Shown here piece after piece: positions 1 through 8,650 of a DNA stretch of 51,398 bases. This DNA comes from Spirochaetaceae bacterium (GTDB lineage: Bacteria > Spirochaetota > Spirochaetia > DSM-27196 > PWMO01). The notes under the pieces are model-generated. The model saw nothing but the letters and a program-made list of their open reading frames with translations. It was not told the origin of the DNA and did not search any database. The DNA is taken from contig REDW01000043.1 of NCBI GenBank assembly GCA_007693325.1, forward strand, positions 1 through 51,398. The letters run 5' to 3'. Position numbers and translations under genes: made by a program. The stretch's first letter is position 1. Each line of letters opens with the position of its first letter.

Positions 1-2
1 CG

Positions 3-143
3 GCGGCCTACCTGCAGAGCCCGGAGTTCTTCGAGTTTTACCGCAGCATGCAGTCGTACCGCGACACAATGCCGCGTTTCCGCAAGACGCTTACCACCGA
101 TATCGATTACTTCCGCTACCTCTACAACGAGGCCGGAAACTGA
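3..143 (+). CDS. hflC: HflC-like band-7 protein, C-terminal fragment
   Basis: Only the last 46 residues and the stop lie in the window; the gene enters from the left edge. The tail reads SPEFFEFYRSMQSYRD and ends in DIDYFRYLYNEAGN. It matches the end of HflC, where a 'DPDFF.F.RSL.AY' stretch is followed by 'SDFFRY'. HflC is a membrane-anchored SPFH/band-7 protein that with HflK forms a cage around the FtsH protease and modulates its activity. The upstream hflK cannot be seen. The next gene is convergent, starting its stop codon 80 nt away. The identification rests on a short tail, so it is good but not certain. Confidence 0.7.
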   Translation, partial: AAYLQSPEFFEFYRSMQSYRDTMPRFRKTLTTDIDYFRYLYNEAGN

Positions 144-222
144 TTGCCCCAGTCTGAGCCGCCCTTGGCGCACCGCTGCCGGCCCCGTGCGGCGGCCGCG
201 CGCCGGCGGCTTGTTTGAATTA

Positions 223-1863
223 CTATCCGGCGCGCCGCTTGCGCGCCAGCTCTTCCAGACTGTCGATCTCGCCGGCCAGACCGCTGAAGCGCTCCGCTTG
301 ACGCAGACCAAGGTCTCGTGCGCATCCGCACAACGCTTCAAACTGTGTACGATACTTCCTGTGCGCCAGCTTACGCAGACAGCGCAACAAGTGTGCAACC
401 GCGGCGCGTGCGTCACGCCCGCATAGCGCGTTATCGCTCTCTGAAGTCTGGCCCAGTAACTGCAGCAGGAGCTCAGCCTCTTCGGCGTGATCAACGCAGA
501 CCGCGTTCTGCAGCTGTTGCAACAACTGCTGCAGCGCAGCGCCATCGCAGTTGTCCAATTGCTCCGAGAGCCCGTGGCTGCTGAGGCGGTACAGCGGGTC
601 AAAGTGCAACACAACCGGCCGGCCGGCGGCATCAAAGCAGGCACTGCGGCTACCGGCCACCTGCCGCAGCCGTGCCGGAGCAAACGTCCGGCCGGACAAC
701 TCGGCGATACCGCGGCGCGCCAGGAATCCGGCTATGTCTGTGCGCCTACCGCTGCGCTTTTGGCGGCGCACAATCAACACAAACTCGTGATTACCGCTAC
801 GCCGGGTCAGGCTCTGCCGTCCGCCGCGATAGCGGACGTAGTCGGTAGCGTCTATTTCGACGTGACCGTGGCGGCTGCAGATCTCGATCAGCTGCGGCAA
901 TTCGATGATACCCTGCGCGTTGTAGCTGAGGACCAAGCGCGGCGTATCCAGCGAGTCCAGCAGCCGCTCGAACTCAGCCGCCGCGCCACGACGGGAACAA
1001 TAGGCCGAACGCGTCTGCACCCAGTCCGCGCGAATTCCGGCTTTGACGCGCAACGAGCCGTCTGCCAGGCGCTGCTGATCGACCGGCGGGCAATCCCAAC
1101 GCGCAATTGTGTTGAGCATAAAGTAGTTACTGCCGTACTGGTGCTGGTTGTAGGGCGGGTCGAGGTAGACCAGGTCATAGCTGCCGCTGCAGTCCGCGGC
1201 GTCTCGCATTGAGGCGCTGCAGCGCTGTTCCCGGTCGATCAGTAGCGGCTGCTGCAGCTGCATCGGGTTCAGAATGCGCCGCAGCGCATCGCCGCCGTGA
1301 CCACCAAATCCCTTGTGGTAGGCCTTGAAGACTCCGGAAGTGTTCGCGTGTGTAGCCGCCTGGTAGAGCAGCGCTGCAATCAGCAGCGCACGCTGCAGCT
1401 CACGTTCCAGGATGCCGCTGTCAGCGGGGTAGCGATCCTCGATTGCGGAGCGCACGCGATCGATGAACTCGGCGTTCTCGTGAGTGTAGAACAGGCGTTC
1501 GCGGCGATAGTCGGCCGAACGGCTGCACCTGGGCGCGTAGTGGCGACTGATGTAGGCCGTAGTCGGCGCACCGTGCAGCGAGTTGAGCTCCCCGATTACC
1601 GCACCGAGTCCGCCCTCTGCGGCAAAGAGCCGGTCAGCCTGCTGCGCGTCTGCCGTCACAAACGCCCGATTCAGAACATAGGCGTAATACTCCCAGTCAT
1701 TTGCGTGCACCGCAAATCCCATCCACCTGGCCAGCCGCGCAACCGAGCCGCTGCCGGCAAACGGGTCCAGAAACGTCCGCACCGCACGCTCGTGATGCAG
1801 GCGGCTGAACACGCGTTGCAGAAACGGCAGCAACGCGCGCTTGTTGCCGATGTAGGCTATCAA
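223..1863 (-). CDS. D12-class DNA adenine-N6 methyltransferase with long C-terminal extension
   Basis: A 546-residue SAM-dependent DNA methyltransferase, likely modifying adenine N6. The N-terminus MIAYIGNKR fits the 'YIGSKR' opening of the D12 (Dam/DpnM) family. The SAM-binding motif I is DPFAGSGS near residues 33-40 and the catalytic motif IV is DPPYN near 235. The start codon is TTG, chosen because the family motif begins at residue 2. Most D12 enzymes are about 260-330 residues, so roughly the last 190 residues, rich in Leu, Gln and Cys, are an extra domain I do not recognise. No restriction endonuclease gene lies beside it, so it looks like an orphan methylase with a regulatory or replication-timing role, or a fusion of unknown purpose. 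The target sequence cannot be predicted. Confidence 0.85.
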   Translation of the reverse strand: MIAYIGNKRALLPFLQRVFSRLHHERAVRTFLDPFAGSGSVARLARWMGFAVHANDWEYYAYVLNRAFVTADAQQADRLFAAEGGLGAVIGELNSLHGAPTTAYISRHYAPRCSRSADYRRERLFYTHENAEFIDRVRSAIEDRYPADSGILERELQRALLIAALLYQAATHANTSGVFKAYHKGFGGHGGDALRRILNPMQLQQPLLIDREQRCSASMRDAADCSGSYDLVYLDPPYNQHQYGSNYFMLNTIARWDCPPVDQQRLADGSLRVKAGIRADWVQTRSAYCSRRGAAAEFERLLDSLDTPRLVLSYNAQGIIELPQLIEICSRHGHVEIDATDYVRYRGGRQSLTRRSGNHEFVLIVRRQKRSGRRTDIAGFLARRGIAELSGRTFAPARLRQVAGSRSACFDAAGRPVVLHFDPLYRLSSHGLSEQLDNCDGAALQQLLQQLQNAVCVDHAEEAELLLQLLGQTSESDNALCGRDARAAVAHLLRCLRKLAHRKYRTQFEALCGCARDLGLRQAERFSGLAGEIDSLEELARKRRAG

Positions 1864-1911
1864 CTGGCGGCTCAGATAGGGATGTTGTTCAGCCGGTAGT
1901 GTGTCTATCGC

Positions 1912-1946
1912 TTGCAGAATGCTCTCCGTGTTGTTACTATCTGGCC
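1912..1946 (+). promoter_or_regulatory. sigma70-like promoter of murE, very short leader
   Basis: TTGCAG (1912-1917), a 17-nt spacer and TACTAT (1935-1940) form a good sigma70-type promoter. The murE ATG is at 1947, only 6 nt after the -10 box, so transcription would begin at or next to the start codon. No Shine-Dalgarno sequence precedes the ATG. Confidence 0.6.
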
Positions 1947-3497
1947 ATGCCGCAAATTGCGTTATCGCGCATTATCGAAGGGGTCGAGCACCAGCGCATT
2001 CGCAACCACCGCGACACGCCTGTCAGCGGCATCTGCTACGATTCGCGCCGCGTCCAGCCGGGCGACCTCTTCGTTGCCGTGCCGGGAGACCACACCGACG
2101 GTCATCGCTTTGTGGAGCAAGCCGCAGCGCACGGCGCCGCCGCAATTATACATTCTTCGCCGCTGACGCTCTACCCCAAAGGGGTTGTCTGCATCCAAGT
2201 CAGCAACAGCCGCGTGGCCATGGCGCAGGCGGCAACGCTGTTCTACCGCACCCCGGCTGATTCACTTTCCCTGATCGGAGTCACCGGAACCGACGGTAAA
2301 AGTACCACAGCGTATTTCACCTATCAGCTGCTGAATCAGCTCGGCAGACGCTGCGGGTTCCTCTCTACGGTGGCCATCGACAGCGGCGCCGGACTGGAGA
2401 AGAATCGTCTGCGTCAGTCTACCCCCGAGAGCCCCGAGATACAGCGCAATCTGGCCTCTATGCGCGACGCCGGATACCGCTTCGCGGTTATCGAAGCCAC
2501 TTCGCACGGACTTTCGCGGCGCACCGCGCGGCTGTTGGGTCTGCGCTTTGAAGCGGCGCTGTTCACCAACATCTCGCACGAACACCTGGAATTTCACGGA
2601 AGCTTTGAACGCTACCGCGATGACAAGACCAACCTCTTCGCTGCGCTGAGCGACAACCGGGACAGTTTCGGCGTGGTCAATGCCGATGATGCCAACCACC
2701 ACTGCTTTGAACGCGCTACCGCGCGGCCGGTCTATCGCTACGCTATCGACAGATCTGATGTAGACCTGCAGGCGATTGCCTGCCGCTACAGCAGCGAGTA
2801 CAGCGACTGCGAGTTTGCCGATCATGCTGCCGGCACTAAGACAGCGGTCAGGATTGCCGCCCCGGCGCGCTTCAACATTGAGAACGCGCTGGCAGCCGTT
2901 CTCTGCGTTTCACGGCTGCTTCAGCTGCCGATAGCTGAGCTGGCGAGCGCTATCAGGACACTGCAGCCGGTGGCTGGTCGCATGGCTCCGGTTGCCGGTA
3001 CGCAGCCGTTCAGCGTTATCGTAGATTATGCACACAGCCCGGGTTCGTTCGAAAAGGTGTTTCCGATCTTTCGCTCGCACACAAGAGGTAGACTGATCGC
3101 CGTATTCGGTTCAGCCGGTGAACGCGATGTTCAGAAGCGCCCGCTGCAGGGTGCCATAGCGGCGCGTTACTGCGATATCATGGTGCTTGCAGATGAAGAT
3201 CCGCGCGGAGAAGATCCGCTTACGATCCTGCGCCAGATTGCCGACGGTGCACTGAAACAGAACCCTGCCCTGCGCGAGGGCCAATCGCTGCTCCTGATCC
3301 CCGACCGCCGCGAGGCGATTCAAAACGCGCTGGAACTGGCCGGCCCCGAAGACACCGTGGTTATGCTGGGCAAGGGCCATGAAGGCAGCATCATCTATCA
3401 CGATGGCGCCATCGATTGGGATGAGCGCAGCGTGGCCGAAGAAGCGCTCAGGTCACTCGGTTACACCGTGGGCGCCAAGGAAACCTCACCATGCTGA
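1947..3497 (+). CDS. murE: UDP-N-acetylmuramoyl-tripeptide synthetase MurE, non-DAP type
   Basis: A 516-residue Mur ligase that adds the third, diamino acid residue to UDP-MurNAc-L-Ala-D-Glu in the cytoplasm. It shows the ATP loop GTDGKSTT near residue 113, TPESPE in the substrate region, a lysine expected to be carbamylated in YRDDKTNLF, and the C-terminal Mur ligase domain. The selectivity motif that reads DNPR in meso-DAP-adding MurE is EDPR here (DEDPRGEDP, near 415-423), so another diamino acid is likely. L-ornithine is the known choice in Treponema and Spirochaeta, so it is my inference. The ATG at 1947 is chosen over upstream GTG codons because those overlap the promoter. It overlaps ddl by 7 nt, forming a peptidoglycan precursor operon. 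Confidence 0.93.
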   Translation: MPQIALSRIIEGVEHQRIRNHRDTPVSGICYDSRRVQPGDLFVAVPGDHTDGHRFVEQAAAHGAAAIIHSSPLTLYPKGVVCIQVSNSRVAMAQAATLFYRTPADSLSLIGVTGTDGKSTTAYFTYQLLNQLGRRCGFLSTVAIDSGAGLEKNRLRQSTPESPEIQRNLASMRDAGYRFAVIEATSHGLSRRTARLLGLRFEAALFTNISHEHLEFHGSFERYRDDKTNLFAALSDNRDSFGVVNADDANHHCFERATARPVYRYAIDRSDVDLQAIACRYSSEYSDCEFADHAAGTKTAVRIAAPARFNIENALAAVLCVSRLLQLPIAELASAIRTLQPVAGRMAPVAGTQPFSVIVDYAHSPGSFEKVFPIFRSHTRGRLIAVFGSAGERDVQKRPLQGAIAARYCDIMVLADEDPRGEDPLTILRQIADGALKQNPALREGQSLLLIPDRREAIQNALELAGPEDTVVMLGKGHEGSIIYHDGAIDWDERSVAEEALRSLGYTVGAKETSPC

Positions 3498-4600
3498 CAA
3501 TTGCGCTGCTCTACGGCGGACGCTCGGGTGAACACGAAGTCTCACTGCAGTCGGTACGCTCGGTCATTCGTTACCTCGATCTCAAGCGCCTGCGGCCGCT
3601 TCTGATCGGTATCGACAAGCGCGGCCGCTGGTATCTGCAGCCCGATGATCTCTTCCAGAAGGTACGGCAGTCCGACGTCTCGCTTTCGGTAGTCAGAGAC
3701 CAGTCCAGACTGATAGCCGTGCACCCGGCAGCCGGATTATCGGTCAACGGAGCATTCCTGCCGGTCGATCTGGTCTTCCCGGTGCTTCATGGCACGTTTG
3801 GCGAAGACGGCACCGTCCAGGGACTGCTCGAGATCGCCAACCTGCCGTACGTTGGTGCCGGGGTGCTCGGTAGCGCGGTGGGTATGGATAAGGAAATCAG
3901 TAAGCGTGTCTGGCAGTCGGCGGGGCTCCCGGTAACGCCCTACATCAGCGTACATCGGGCAACCCTCGCAGACCTTTCGGACCCGACGCTTGCCGCATTG
4001 AGCCTGCAGGCTCTGGATCGATTAGGCTATCCGCTGTTTGTCAAGCCGGCTCGCGCAGGTTCCTCGGTAGGAGTATCGTGCGTAGAAGATCAGCAGCAGT
4101 TTGGCGACGCAATCAGGCTTGCGCTGAAGTTCGATAACAAGCTGCTGCTGGAACCGGCCATATCCGGTCAGGAAATCGAGTGCTCGGTTGTGGGGAACGC
4201 ATCGCTGACCGCCTACGCCCCCGGTGAGATCATCCCTTCTCACCGCTTCTACGACTACGACGCAAAGTACCGCGACCCCGACGGTGCTGTCCTCCAGATA
4301 CCGGCACGGCTCAGCGACCACGAGTCGGCCGAGATCCGGCGCATCGCCACGGCTGCGCACCAGGCGATCGGCGTAGAAGGCATGTCACGGGTGGACTTCC
4401 TGATTTCCGATCCCGAGCGGAGCATCTACCTCAACGAGATCAACACGATACCCGGGTTCACGCAGATCAGCATGTTCCCGCGCATGTGCGAGGCCGCTGG
4501 TGTAGCGTACCCCACTCTGCTGAACACACTGATCGAACTCGGCGAGCTGCGCTACCGCGAGGAACAGTCGCTTTCATTTGATTACTCGGCGATGCAATAG
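3491..4600 (+). CDS. ddl: D-alanine--D-alanine ligase
   Basis: A 369-residue ATP-grasp ligase that joins two D-alanines for the end of the peptidoglycan stem peptide. The N-terminal GEHEVSLQS motif, HGTFGEDGTVQG, the ATP-grasp core and the C-terminal EINTIPGFT are diagnostic of Ddl. The length fits the longer Ddl-A type (about 360 residues). Its ATG lies inside the end of murE (ATGCTGA, 7-nt overlap), so translation is probably coupled. It acts just after MurE and before MurF. The following nitroreductase gene is convergent, with a 14-nt gap and no obvious terminator. Confidence 0.95.
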   Translation: MLTIALLYGGRSGEHEVSLQSVRSVIRYLDLKRLRPLLIGIDKRGRWYLQPDDLFQKVRQSDVSLSVVRDQSRLIAVHPAAGLSVNGAFLPVDLVFPVLHGTFGEDGTVQGLLEIANLPYVGAGVLGSAVGMDKEISKRVWQSAGLPVTPYISVHRATLADLSDPTLAALSLQALDRLGYPLFVKPARAGSSVGVSCVEDQQQFGDAIRLALKFDNKLLLEPAISGQEIECSVVGNASLTAYAPGEIIPSHRFYDYDAKYRDPDGAVLQIPARLSDHESAEIRRIATAAHQAIGVEGMSRVDFLISDPERSIYLNEINTIPGFTQISMFPRMCEAAGVAYPTLLNTLIELGELRYREEQSLSFDYSAMQ

Positions 4601-4614
4601 GAACTCAGCGGCAC

Positions 4615-5124
4615 TTACCAGTGGTCATACGAAACCATCCGGCTGAGCGGGAATCTTTGTGCACGCTCGAGCCGTTCGTTGGGGTACCCGACGGTCAACA
4701 GCATCACCACGCGCATCGAATACGGCACGCTCAACAGCACCCGGACCTCGGTCTCGTCAAACGTGGTAACCGCGCAGCTTGCGAGGCCTTCGTGGGTAGC
4801 CTGCAGCATCATGAACGATGCCGCAATTCCCAGATCAACCGGATAGGATAACTGCCCGTTGGGCATTTTGTAGTCCACGTTGGTTGTGCACAGTGCAATG
4901 ATAACCGGCGCCTGCCCGACGTGTTCCTGATTGAAACAGGCGACCTGCAAGCGTGCCCGCAGATCAGGATTGCGTACCACGATGAAGCGCCACGCCTGCC
5001 GATTCTTGGCAGACGGTGCCAGACGGGCGGCTTCGAGAATCCGGTCTATCTGCTGCTTCTCGAGAGGTTGGTCGGTGTACGCGCGTACGCTTACCCGTTT
5101 CTCAATTTCGGGAAGAATATCCAC
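4615..5124 (-). CDS. Nitroreductase-family FMN oxidoreductase
   Basis: A 169-residue nitroreductase-fold protein expected to bind FMN as a dimer and to reduce nitro compounds, quinones or similar substrates with NAD(P)H; the real substrate is unknown. The FMN-binding N-terminal motif is KRVSVRAY, followed by APSAKNRQAWRFIVV, both typical of the family. The GTG at 5124 is preferred because GGAGG (5130-5134 on this strand) sits 5 nt before it. An ATG 24 nt upstream (5148) would place that ribosome site inside the gene. The gene is divergent from the M28-like gene, whose promoter lies between them. Confidence 0.85.
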   Translation of the reverse strand: MDILPEIEKRVSVRAYTDQPLEKQQIDRILEAARLAPSAKNRQAWRFIVVRNPDLRARLQVACFNQEHVGQAPVIIALCTTNVDYKMPNGQLSYPVDLGIAASFMMLQATHEGLASCAVTTFDETEVRVLLSVPYSMRVVMLLTVGYPNERLERAQRFPLSRMVSYDHW

Positions 5125-5149
5125 CGGAACCTCCTTCTGCGGTGTCATA

Positions 5150-5188
5150 TTGACTAATACGAAGCCTTTTCCCTATCCTGAGCCACGC
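5150..5188 (+). promoter_or_regulatory. sigma70-like promoter of the M28-like gene, short leader
   Basis: TTGACT (5150-5155), an 18-nt spacer and TATCCT (5174-5179) precede the ATG at 5189 by only 9 nt. No Shine-Dalgarno site is present, so the mRNA probably has a leader of 0-3 nt. Confidence 0.55.
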
Positions 5189-7414
5189 ATGAAACTGCTG
5201 ACCGCAGCAATCCTGATTATCATATCAAGTAACATAGTCTTCGCACAGCCCCTCGAGCCGCGTCACTCTGGTCAGCCAACCGATCTGGTCGAGACCTGGC
5301 ACCAGATCCAGGCGCTCTACCCTCGTCATGAAGCAAGCGCCGGTGAAGCGGCAACGCGCGAGCTGATCATTGATCGGCTCCAACGGCTGGGCATCTCCTT
5401 CAACGAACGTACCTTGGCAAGTCTCGACAACGCGCACTCGTTTTCACGCAGCATAGAAGCCACAATCACCGGTGAACGCCGCGATCATCTGATTATCGCG
5501 GTGCCGCTGAACCACCGCTACGGCGCCGCACGCGCAGCCGACGGCTCGGTCGGCCTGGCGCTGGCGCTGGAACTGGCCGCACAACTGAAAGATAACCCTC
5601 CACCGTTGACGGTGACGCTGCTGTTCCTGGGGGCCGAGCGCGAGCCGCTTCAGAGTTATCCACTGGGAAGCCGTCACTTCTTGTCCAATTGGGTGGCCGA
5701 CCGCCCGACAGCGCTCGTCTATCTCGACCTGCAACAGCCCGGCGACAAGGTCATCCTGGATAGCGCTGCCGGCGCGGTGGTTGCGCCTTCCTGGTTACTG
5801 CAGGGGATCAGTACGGCGCTGGCGGAGTCCAGAGTTACTTTTGACGCCCAACCTGTCGGCAGTCAGATCCAGCGTATCGGTCTGTCGCGGCAACCGGCAC
5901 AGATCGCGCCTTACCTGGAGGCTGGCGTACCCGCGGTTGGCATCCGCAGCAGTGCGGCAGAAAATGGACCCCACGAGGCGGTCACGCTCCAGCCGGCCGA
6001 ATCCTTGCTTGACGGTCTGACCGGCTTCATAGACAGCTTTGCCGGCGGACTGCCGCTGGGATGGGACCGCCACTACGTGTTCTTTCAGGCCGGAAACTCA
6101 CTGTTGATTGCCGGTGAGCAGCACTACCTCCTGATCTTTCTGGCGCTGATTGCCACGACTCTGTTCTACACGGTAGCGTTTCGCCGTCGTTTCGAGCGCT
6201 ACGCGCGAACCGTGCTGCGCAATCTGTGGAGCATTCCGGCGATCTTTGCACTGCTTTTTGTGCTCTTGCTGGTGGCAACCGCGGTCATCGAGAGCTTTCT
6301 TGACTTTCGTAGCTACCCTGCGTTGTGGCACCATCGGCCGCTGCTCTTCTTTGTCCTCAAGATCTCAATCGCGTTCTTCCTCTTTGCGCTGTCGATGCTG
6401 CCTCTGCGCCGCAGCCTGCTGGCATCAACAAGCAGCTTCTATTCTGCATCCGCAATTACGGTTCTGTTCATCGGCATTGCTACCCTCGCAGTAGTCCACA
6501 TTTCGCTGACGTACTATTTCCTTTGGGCATTCTTATGGGCTTTTCTCTTTGCGGTTCTACCGACCCGCCCGCTGAAGGGCATCTGTCTGATACTTGCACC
6601 GCTGCCACTGGTCCACACCGCATACGTAGTCTACACCACCGGTGAGCTCAATGCCTCACGAGTATTTCTGCTCTCGCCGATCGGCGGCAACCTGCTGCTG
6701 GCGCTGATCTCACTGCCGTTCCTGCTGATGCTGCTGCGACTCGACTTTCTGGTCCGACATCCGCGCGTCGGCCGACGCAGTTTTGTGCTTCAGCTGAGCG
6801 CATCATTGGCCGCGCTCACAGTTGCACTACTGGCAGTTGTACTGTACCAGTACCAGCCCTACTCTGAACGTTCGCCACAGCCTTTGACGCTGCACGAAAC
6901 CATCGACCTGGTCAGCAACAGCCGTACTATCGATGTACGCAGCATCGGCCCTCCACTGGAGAGACTACCGCTGACCGTTGGTAGCGAGCAGTTCATCTGG
7001 AACGGCTCGGCAGTCCAGCTTCCCTTGCATCAGCAAGCGCCGCTGAGCGTAACGCAGCAGCGCGCCTCATTCCTGGAGCGTAACCGGCTGCAATTCATCG
7101 TCTCCAGTCAGATTGAGCTCTACACGATAGCAGCGCAGATTGTCTCAGACGCGCCGATCCTGCTGTACGATGCAAATTTTCCGGTCTCGCTGGACGGCGG
7201 TCTCGAGCGCGCGTCACTACGTGTGGGTGTGCTGCCGCCGGACCCCTTGACGATAGACATCACGCTGCCCGAGACCTCACGCGGAGAGATGCTGTTGCGC
7301 GCAACCAGCCGACGCCTCAGCCAGCCGGTCACGGTTTCGCGGCCCGATGTACGAATCGAAGCAACCGAGCTGACCGTACGCTTGCAGGCCGATCTGCAGC
7401 AGGAACAGCCATGA
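5189..7414 (+). CDS. Membrane-anchored M28-like protein with degenerate metal site
   Basis: A 741-residue exported and membrane protein. A signal peptide (about residues 1-22, ending NIVFA) leads an extracytoplasmic domain resembling M28 zinc aminopeptidases (about 30-290). A block of about eight membrane segments follows (about 310-540), then a C-terminal periplasmic beta-rich domain of about 180 residues. In the M28 domain the usual GAHxDS reads AVPLNH and the paired Glu-Glu reads ER in FLGAEREP. An Asp in AADGSVG and one in VYLDL remain. At least three metal or catalytic positions seem lost, so it may be a non-enzymatic relative or have altered chemistry. The ATG at 5189 is chosen for its signal peptide; longer readings overlap the nitroreductase. 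It overlaps dinB by ATGA. Confidence 0.7.
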   Translation: MKLLTAAILIIISSNIVFAQPLEPRHSGQPTDLVETWHQIQALYPRHEASAGEAATRELIIDRLQRLGISFNERTLASLDNAHSFSRSIEATITGERRDHLIIAVPLNHRYGAARAADGSVGLALALELAAQLKDNPPPLTVTLLFLGAEREPLQSYPLGSRHFLSNWVADRPTALVYLDLQQPGDKVILDSAAGAVVAPSWLLQGISTALAESRVTFDAQPVGSQIQRIGLSRQPAQIAPYLEAGVPAVGIRSSAAENGPHEAVTLQPAESLLDGLTGFIDSFAGGLPLGWDRHYVFFQAGNSLLIAGEQHYLLIFLALIATTLFYTVAFRRRFERYARTVLRNLWSIPAIFALLFVLLLVATAVIESFLDFRSYPALWHHRPLLFFVLKISIAFFLFALSMLPLRRSLLASTSSFYSASAITVLFIGIATLAVVHISLTYYFLWAFLWAFLFAVLPTRPLKGICLILAPLPLVHTAYVVYTTGELNASRVFLLSPIGGNLLLALISLPFLLMLLRLDFLVRHPRVGRRSFVLQLSASLAALTVALLAVVLYQYQPYSERSPQPLTLHETIDLVSNSRTIDVRSIGPPLERLPLTVGSEQFIWNGSAVQLPLHQQAPLSVTQQRASFLERNRLQFIVSSQIELYTIAAQIVSDAPILLYDANFPVSLDGGLERASLRVGVLPPDPLTIDITLPETSRGEMLLRATSRRLSQPVTVSRPDVRIEATELTVRLQADLQQEQP

Positions 7415-8643
7415 GCGGCGCTGTTGACTCGGTGTTTTTTCACGTTGATCTTGACGCGTTCTACGCTTCGGTTGAACAACTCGATAACCCCGGGTACCGC
7501 GGCAAACCGGTGATTGTCGGGGCGCATCCGGATCGACGTGGTGTTGTTGCCGCGTGTTCCTACGAGGCTCGGCGCTACGGGGTCCATTCTGCAATGCCTG
7601 CGGCACACGCCTATCGCCGCTGCCCACACGCTATCTTTGTACCGGTGCGCATGGCGCGCTACCGTGAGTTGTCACAACAGGTGATGGCAGTGTTTGCCGA
7701 TTTCACGCCCAACCTGCAACAGATCAGCGTAGACGAAGCGTTTCTGGATCTTAGCGGTACGCGCAGGCTTTTTGGTTCGCCGTACCAGACCGCCGTGCGG
7801 CTCAAGCAGCAGGTGCGCACACAGACCGGATTGACAGTAACGGTGGGCGTAGCGGCCAGCCGCTATATTGCAAAGCTGGCGTCGGCATGCAGTAAGCCGG
7901 ATGGACTCTACGTGGTGGAACCCGGCCAGGAAGACCGGTTCGTCCTCACAATCAAACTCAGCGATCTGTGGGGCATCGGGAACAAGACACTGGCGCGCCT
8001 CGAAGCGCTGGGTATCGATTCGGTTGCCGCTCTGCGCAACGCCGAGCTGCCGTTTCTGCGCGGCCACTTCGGCGAATCAACCGGTAACTACCTGCACCAG
8101 GTCAGCCGTGGCATCGATCCTGGAATCTACAGCTTTGAAGCGCGCTCGCACTCGGTCAGCAGCGAGACTACCTTTGAGATCGACGTCAGCGACCGCCGGC
8201 TGGTCGAACGCACGTTGCTGGAGCTGGCCGAGCACGTGATGTTTCGCCTGCACGAGACCCGCTGCAGCGCTGCAACGGTAACCATCAAGGTCCGCGAAAG
8301 CGATTTCCAGACCCACAGCGCCCAGCGCGGCCTCAAGCACAAACTGTCGTCGGTTGACGAACTCTACGGCGTGGCGTGCGCACTGCTCAGTAAGCGCTGG
8401 GACGGTCACAAGCCGCTGCGGCTGATCGGATTGGGAGTCAGCGGTGTCGAACGCATCCGCAGCGGTGAGACGCAGGAAAACCTGTTCACCGATGAAACCG
8501 AGGACAAGCGGCGCAAGGTGGAACAGGCGCTGCTGGAGCTGCGTCGTAAACGCCCCGACTCGGTAGCGGTAACCAGGGCGCGGCTGCTGCCGGACGCCGG
8601 TCAATCCAGACAGCAGCGTTCCAGACACCGGCCGGAGAGCTGA
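7411..8643 (+). CDS. dinB: DNA polymerase IV
   Basis: A 410-residue Y-family translesion polymerase that copies damaged templates at low fidelity. The palm carries DLDAFYASVEQ near residue 11 and the catalytic SVDEAFLDLSG near 104-114. Helix-hairpin-helix and little-finger domains follow. The last 40 or so residues are basic and lack an evident beta-clamp motif ending in LF; ENLFTDE near 357 could serve as a clamp-binding site. The ATG overlaps the stop of the M28-like gene (ATGA), so the two are probably co-translated, with no obvious functional link. The next gene is convergent, 7 nt away. Confidence 0.95.
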   Translation: MSGAVDSVFFHVDLDAFYASVEQLDNPGYRGKPVIVGAHPDRRGVVAACSYEARRYGVHSAMPAAHAYRRCPHAIFVPVRMARYRELSQQVMAVFADFTPNLQQISVDEAFLDLSGTRRLFGSPYQTAVRLKQQVRTQTGLTVTVGVAASRYIAKLASACSKPDGLYVVEPGQEDRFVLTIKLSDLWGIGNKTLARLEALGIDSVAALRNAELPFLRGHFGESTGNYLHQVSRGIDPGIYSFEARSHSVSSETTFEIDVSDRRLVERTLLELAEHVMFRLHETRCSAATVTIKVRESDFQTHSAQRGLKHKLSSVDELYGVACALLSKRWDGHKPLRLIGLGVSGVERIRSGETQENLFTDETEDKRRKVEQALLELRRKRPDSVAVTRARLLPDAGQSRQQRSRHRPES

Positions 8644-8650
8644 GACAAGC

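Noticed and set aside
178-207. GC-rich inverted repeat (GCCGGC twice) after hflC as a terminator
   Set aside because: The stem is only 6 bp with an 18-nt loop and is followed by TTGTTT rather than a solid T-tract; such repeats are frequent in GC-rich DNA.
487-1212. 241-codon plus-strand frame opposite the DNA methylase
   Set aside because: The methylase strand carries DPFAGSGS and DPPYN motifs; the opposite frame has no recognisable feature.
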